Shown here in pieces: positions 5,651 to 6,518 of a stretch of DNA of 6,518 nucleotides. Position numbers and translations under genes: made by a program. The first letter of the stretch is position 1, and every line of letters starts with the position of its first letter. The notes below the pieces were generated by a model. That model searched no databases. It saw only the letters and a program-made list of their open reading frames with translations, and was not told the DNA's origin. The stretch comes from Desulfobulbaceae bacterium (GTDB taxonomy: Bacteria > Desulfobacterota > Desulfobulbia > Desulfobulbales > Desulfobulbaceae). Location of the stretch: assembly GCA_026986885.1 (NCBI GenBank), contig JALSNT010000638.1, positions 1-6,518 of the forward strand, written 5' to 3'.

Positions 5651-6518
5651 TCAACGTTTAGCGCTGATTTTACAGGCGGCAAAGACATCCATGGAGGTAC
5701 TTTTCTCTATGGCGGCGCGAAATTTTTGTTCGAGTTTGTTTGCCCTGATCACCTTCCAGGCACAGTCCACCACCCCGTGAGCTATTTTGTCACGGGATAC
5801 TTCATCGGAGCAATGAATCCGGCCATCCACGTAATCAAAAATATCCTTGAAAGGATCAAGAAACGGATAGGATTCAAGATTATCTATGAACTGCTGTTTT
5901 AACAGAACAATCGGCTCTGATTTTGTCGTCTTCCGCACCAGGGAGGTGAAGTGCTGCAGGAATTCCTCAAGGGCCTGGTCAAGCTCGGATACTTTAACTT
6001 CGGTACCGGCAATGATGCCGGTATGGGTGAGAGTTCGGGGATCCTGAGGCGGCTGTTCTTTAATAAAATGGCCGATGGAAAAAACAGCCGGATTCGACTG
6101 TAACAGCTTAAGCAGCTTATTATAGTTTGCATCTGAGGGGTCAAGCCCTCCCCTGCCCCAGGAATAGGAACCGCCGATTCGTTTGCCCCGGTGCAGAAAA
6201 AGCAGGGCGCTTTCCTGCCTGTCGATAAGTTTTATGCGGACAAAGCCGAATAATCTCTTTGCGTTCAAACGAAAAAGTAAATCAGGCAGGCGGATATCAA
6301 CCGACTTCAATTCTACCTGAGCCCTTTTAAAGGGCGGTATCTGGCCCCAGAAAAATATGGCATTGGGATCAAGAGCATAAACAGTGACCAAAAAATTGGT
6401 TGTCGACAAAGAACGGAGTACAGGTTCCATTTCCCTGGTCGTATAGGCCTGCTTGCCGTTACTCTGAATAACAGCCCTGATAAGTTCACTTTCATCAAAG
6501 TAGGCAAGCACCTCCTGC
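5651..6518 (-). CDS. Hypothetical protein, C-terminal 288 codons (runs off right edge)
   Basis: I do not recognise this protein. The frame stays open to the right edge. A GTG at 6511 could begin a 286-residue protein, but AGGAGG touches it with no spacing, so that is not a plausible start; the true N-terminus probably lies outside. Numbering from the GTG, residues 1-70 look mixed alpha/beta (LVTVYALDPNAIFFWGQIPP at 41-60). Residues 71-150 hold a leucine-rich helix (LPDLLFRLN, 75-83), then strands GFVRIKLI and SALLFLHRGKRIGGSYSW (101-118), then another helix. A helix followed by a hairpin ending in a displayed Gly/Lys loop recalls DUF4388/PATAN-like regulatory domains of Desulfobacterota, but only weakly. 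Residues 172-210 and 250-272 are probably helical and charged. There is no signal peptide (in the visible part), membrane segment or catalytic motif. It is convergent with rlmN across 15 bp, with no terminator seen. Confidence 0.75.
   Translation of the reverse strand, partial: QEVLAYFDESELIRAVIQSNGKQAYTTREMEPVLRSLSTTNFLVTVYALDPNAIFFWGQIPPFKRAQVELKSVDIRLPDLLFRLNAKRLFGFVRIKLIDRQESALLFLHRGKRIGGSYSWGRGGLDPSDANYNKLLKLLQSNPAVFSIGHFIKEQPPQDPRTLTHTGIIAGTEVKVSELDQALEEFLQHFTSLVRKTTKSEPIVLLKQQFIDNLESYPFLDPFKDIFDYVDGRIHCSDEVSRDKIAHGVVDCAWKVIRANKLEQKFRAAIEKSTSMDVFAACKISAKR

Noticed and set aside
5620..5665. Bidirectional terminator between rlmN and the convergent gene
   Set aside because: Only TCAG-GT-CTGA and scattered short repeats are seen, with no GC-rich stem or T-tract on either strand.

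Overview
The window looks like ordinary chromosomal sequence from a Gram-negative, anaerobe-type bacterium. My best guess is Desulfobacterota (the former Deltaproteobacteria, Desulfobulbales or Geobacter-like). The reasons are the lysC-cimA gene pair, the moderate GC content and the protein style. This is inference from gene content, not a database match. I see no mobile element, CRISPR array, tRNA or rRNA. Nearly all of the sequence is tightly packed coding DNA.

Layout. (1) Bases 1-1842, minus strand: lysC (aspartate kinase) is followed after a single base by cimA ((R)-citramalate synthase), which runs off the left edge. The pair controls entry to the aspartate family of amino acids and a threonine-independent route to isoleucine. 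(2) Bases 1843-1999: the only sizeable intergenic stretch, about 157 bp, between divergently transcribed lysC and trmL. It holds a candidate promoter and a small perfect palindrome. (3) Bases 2000-5635, plus strand: trmL (tRNA wobble-ribose methyltransferase), serC (phosphoserine aminotransferase), an uncharacterised radical SAM protein, and rlmN (23S rRNA/tRNA adenine C2-methyltransferase). Gaps are 78, 28 and 8 bp with no visible terminator, so one transcription unit is likely. (4) Bases 5651-6518, minus strand: the C-terminal 288 codons of a protein I do not recognise, convergent with rlmN across 15 bp and running off the right edge.

How the genes fit together. LysC and CimA direct carbon toward Lys/Thr/Met and Ile. 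SerC makes serine, which feeds one-carbon units and hence SAM. TrmL, the radical SAM protein and RlmN all belong to SAM-using families, and TrmL and RlmN both modify the tRNA anticodon loop (positions 34 and 37).

I found no convincing new multi-gene system. The best observation is a strong internal Shine-Dalgarno and ATG inside lysC, placed to make a separate regulatory (beta) subunit of ACT domains, as in Bacillus subtilis aspartokinase II. The next best is the CX4CX2C cysteine spacing of the radical SAM protein, which differs from the canonical CX3CX2C.
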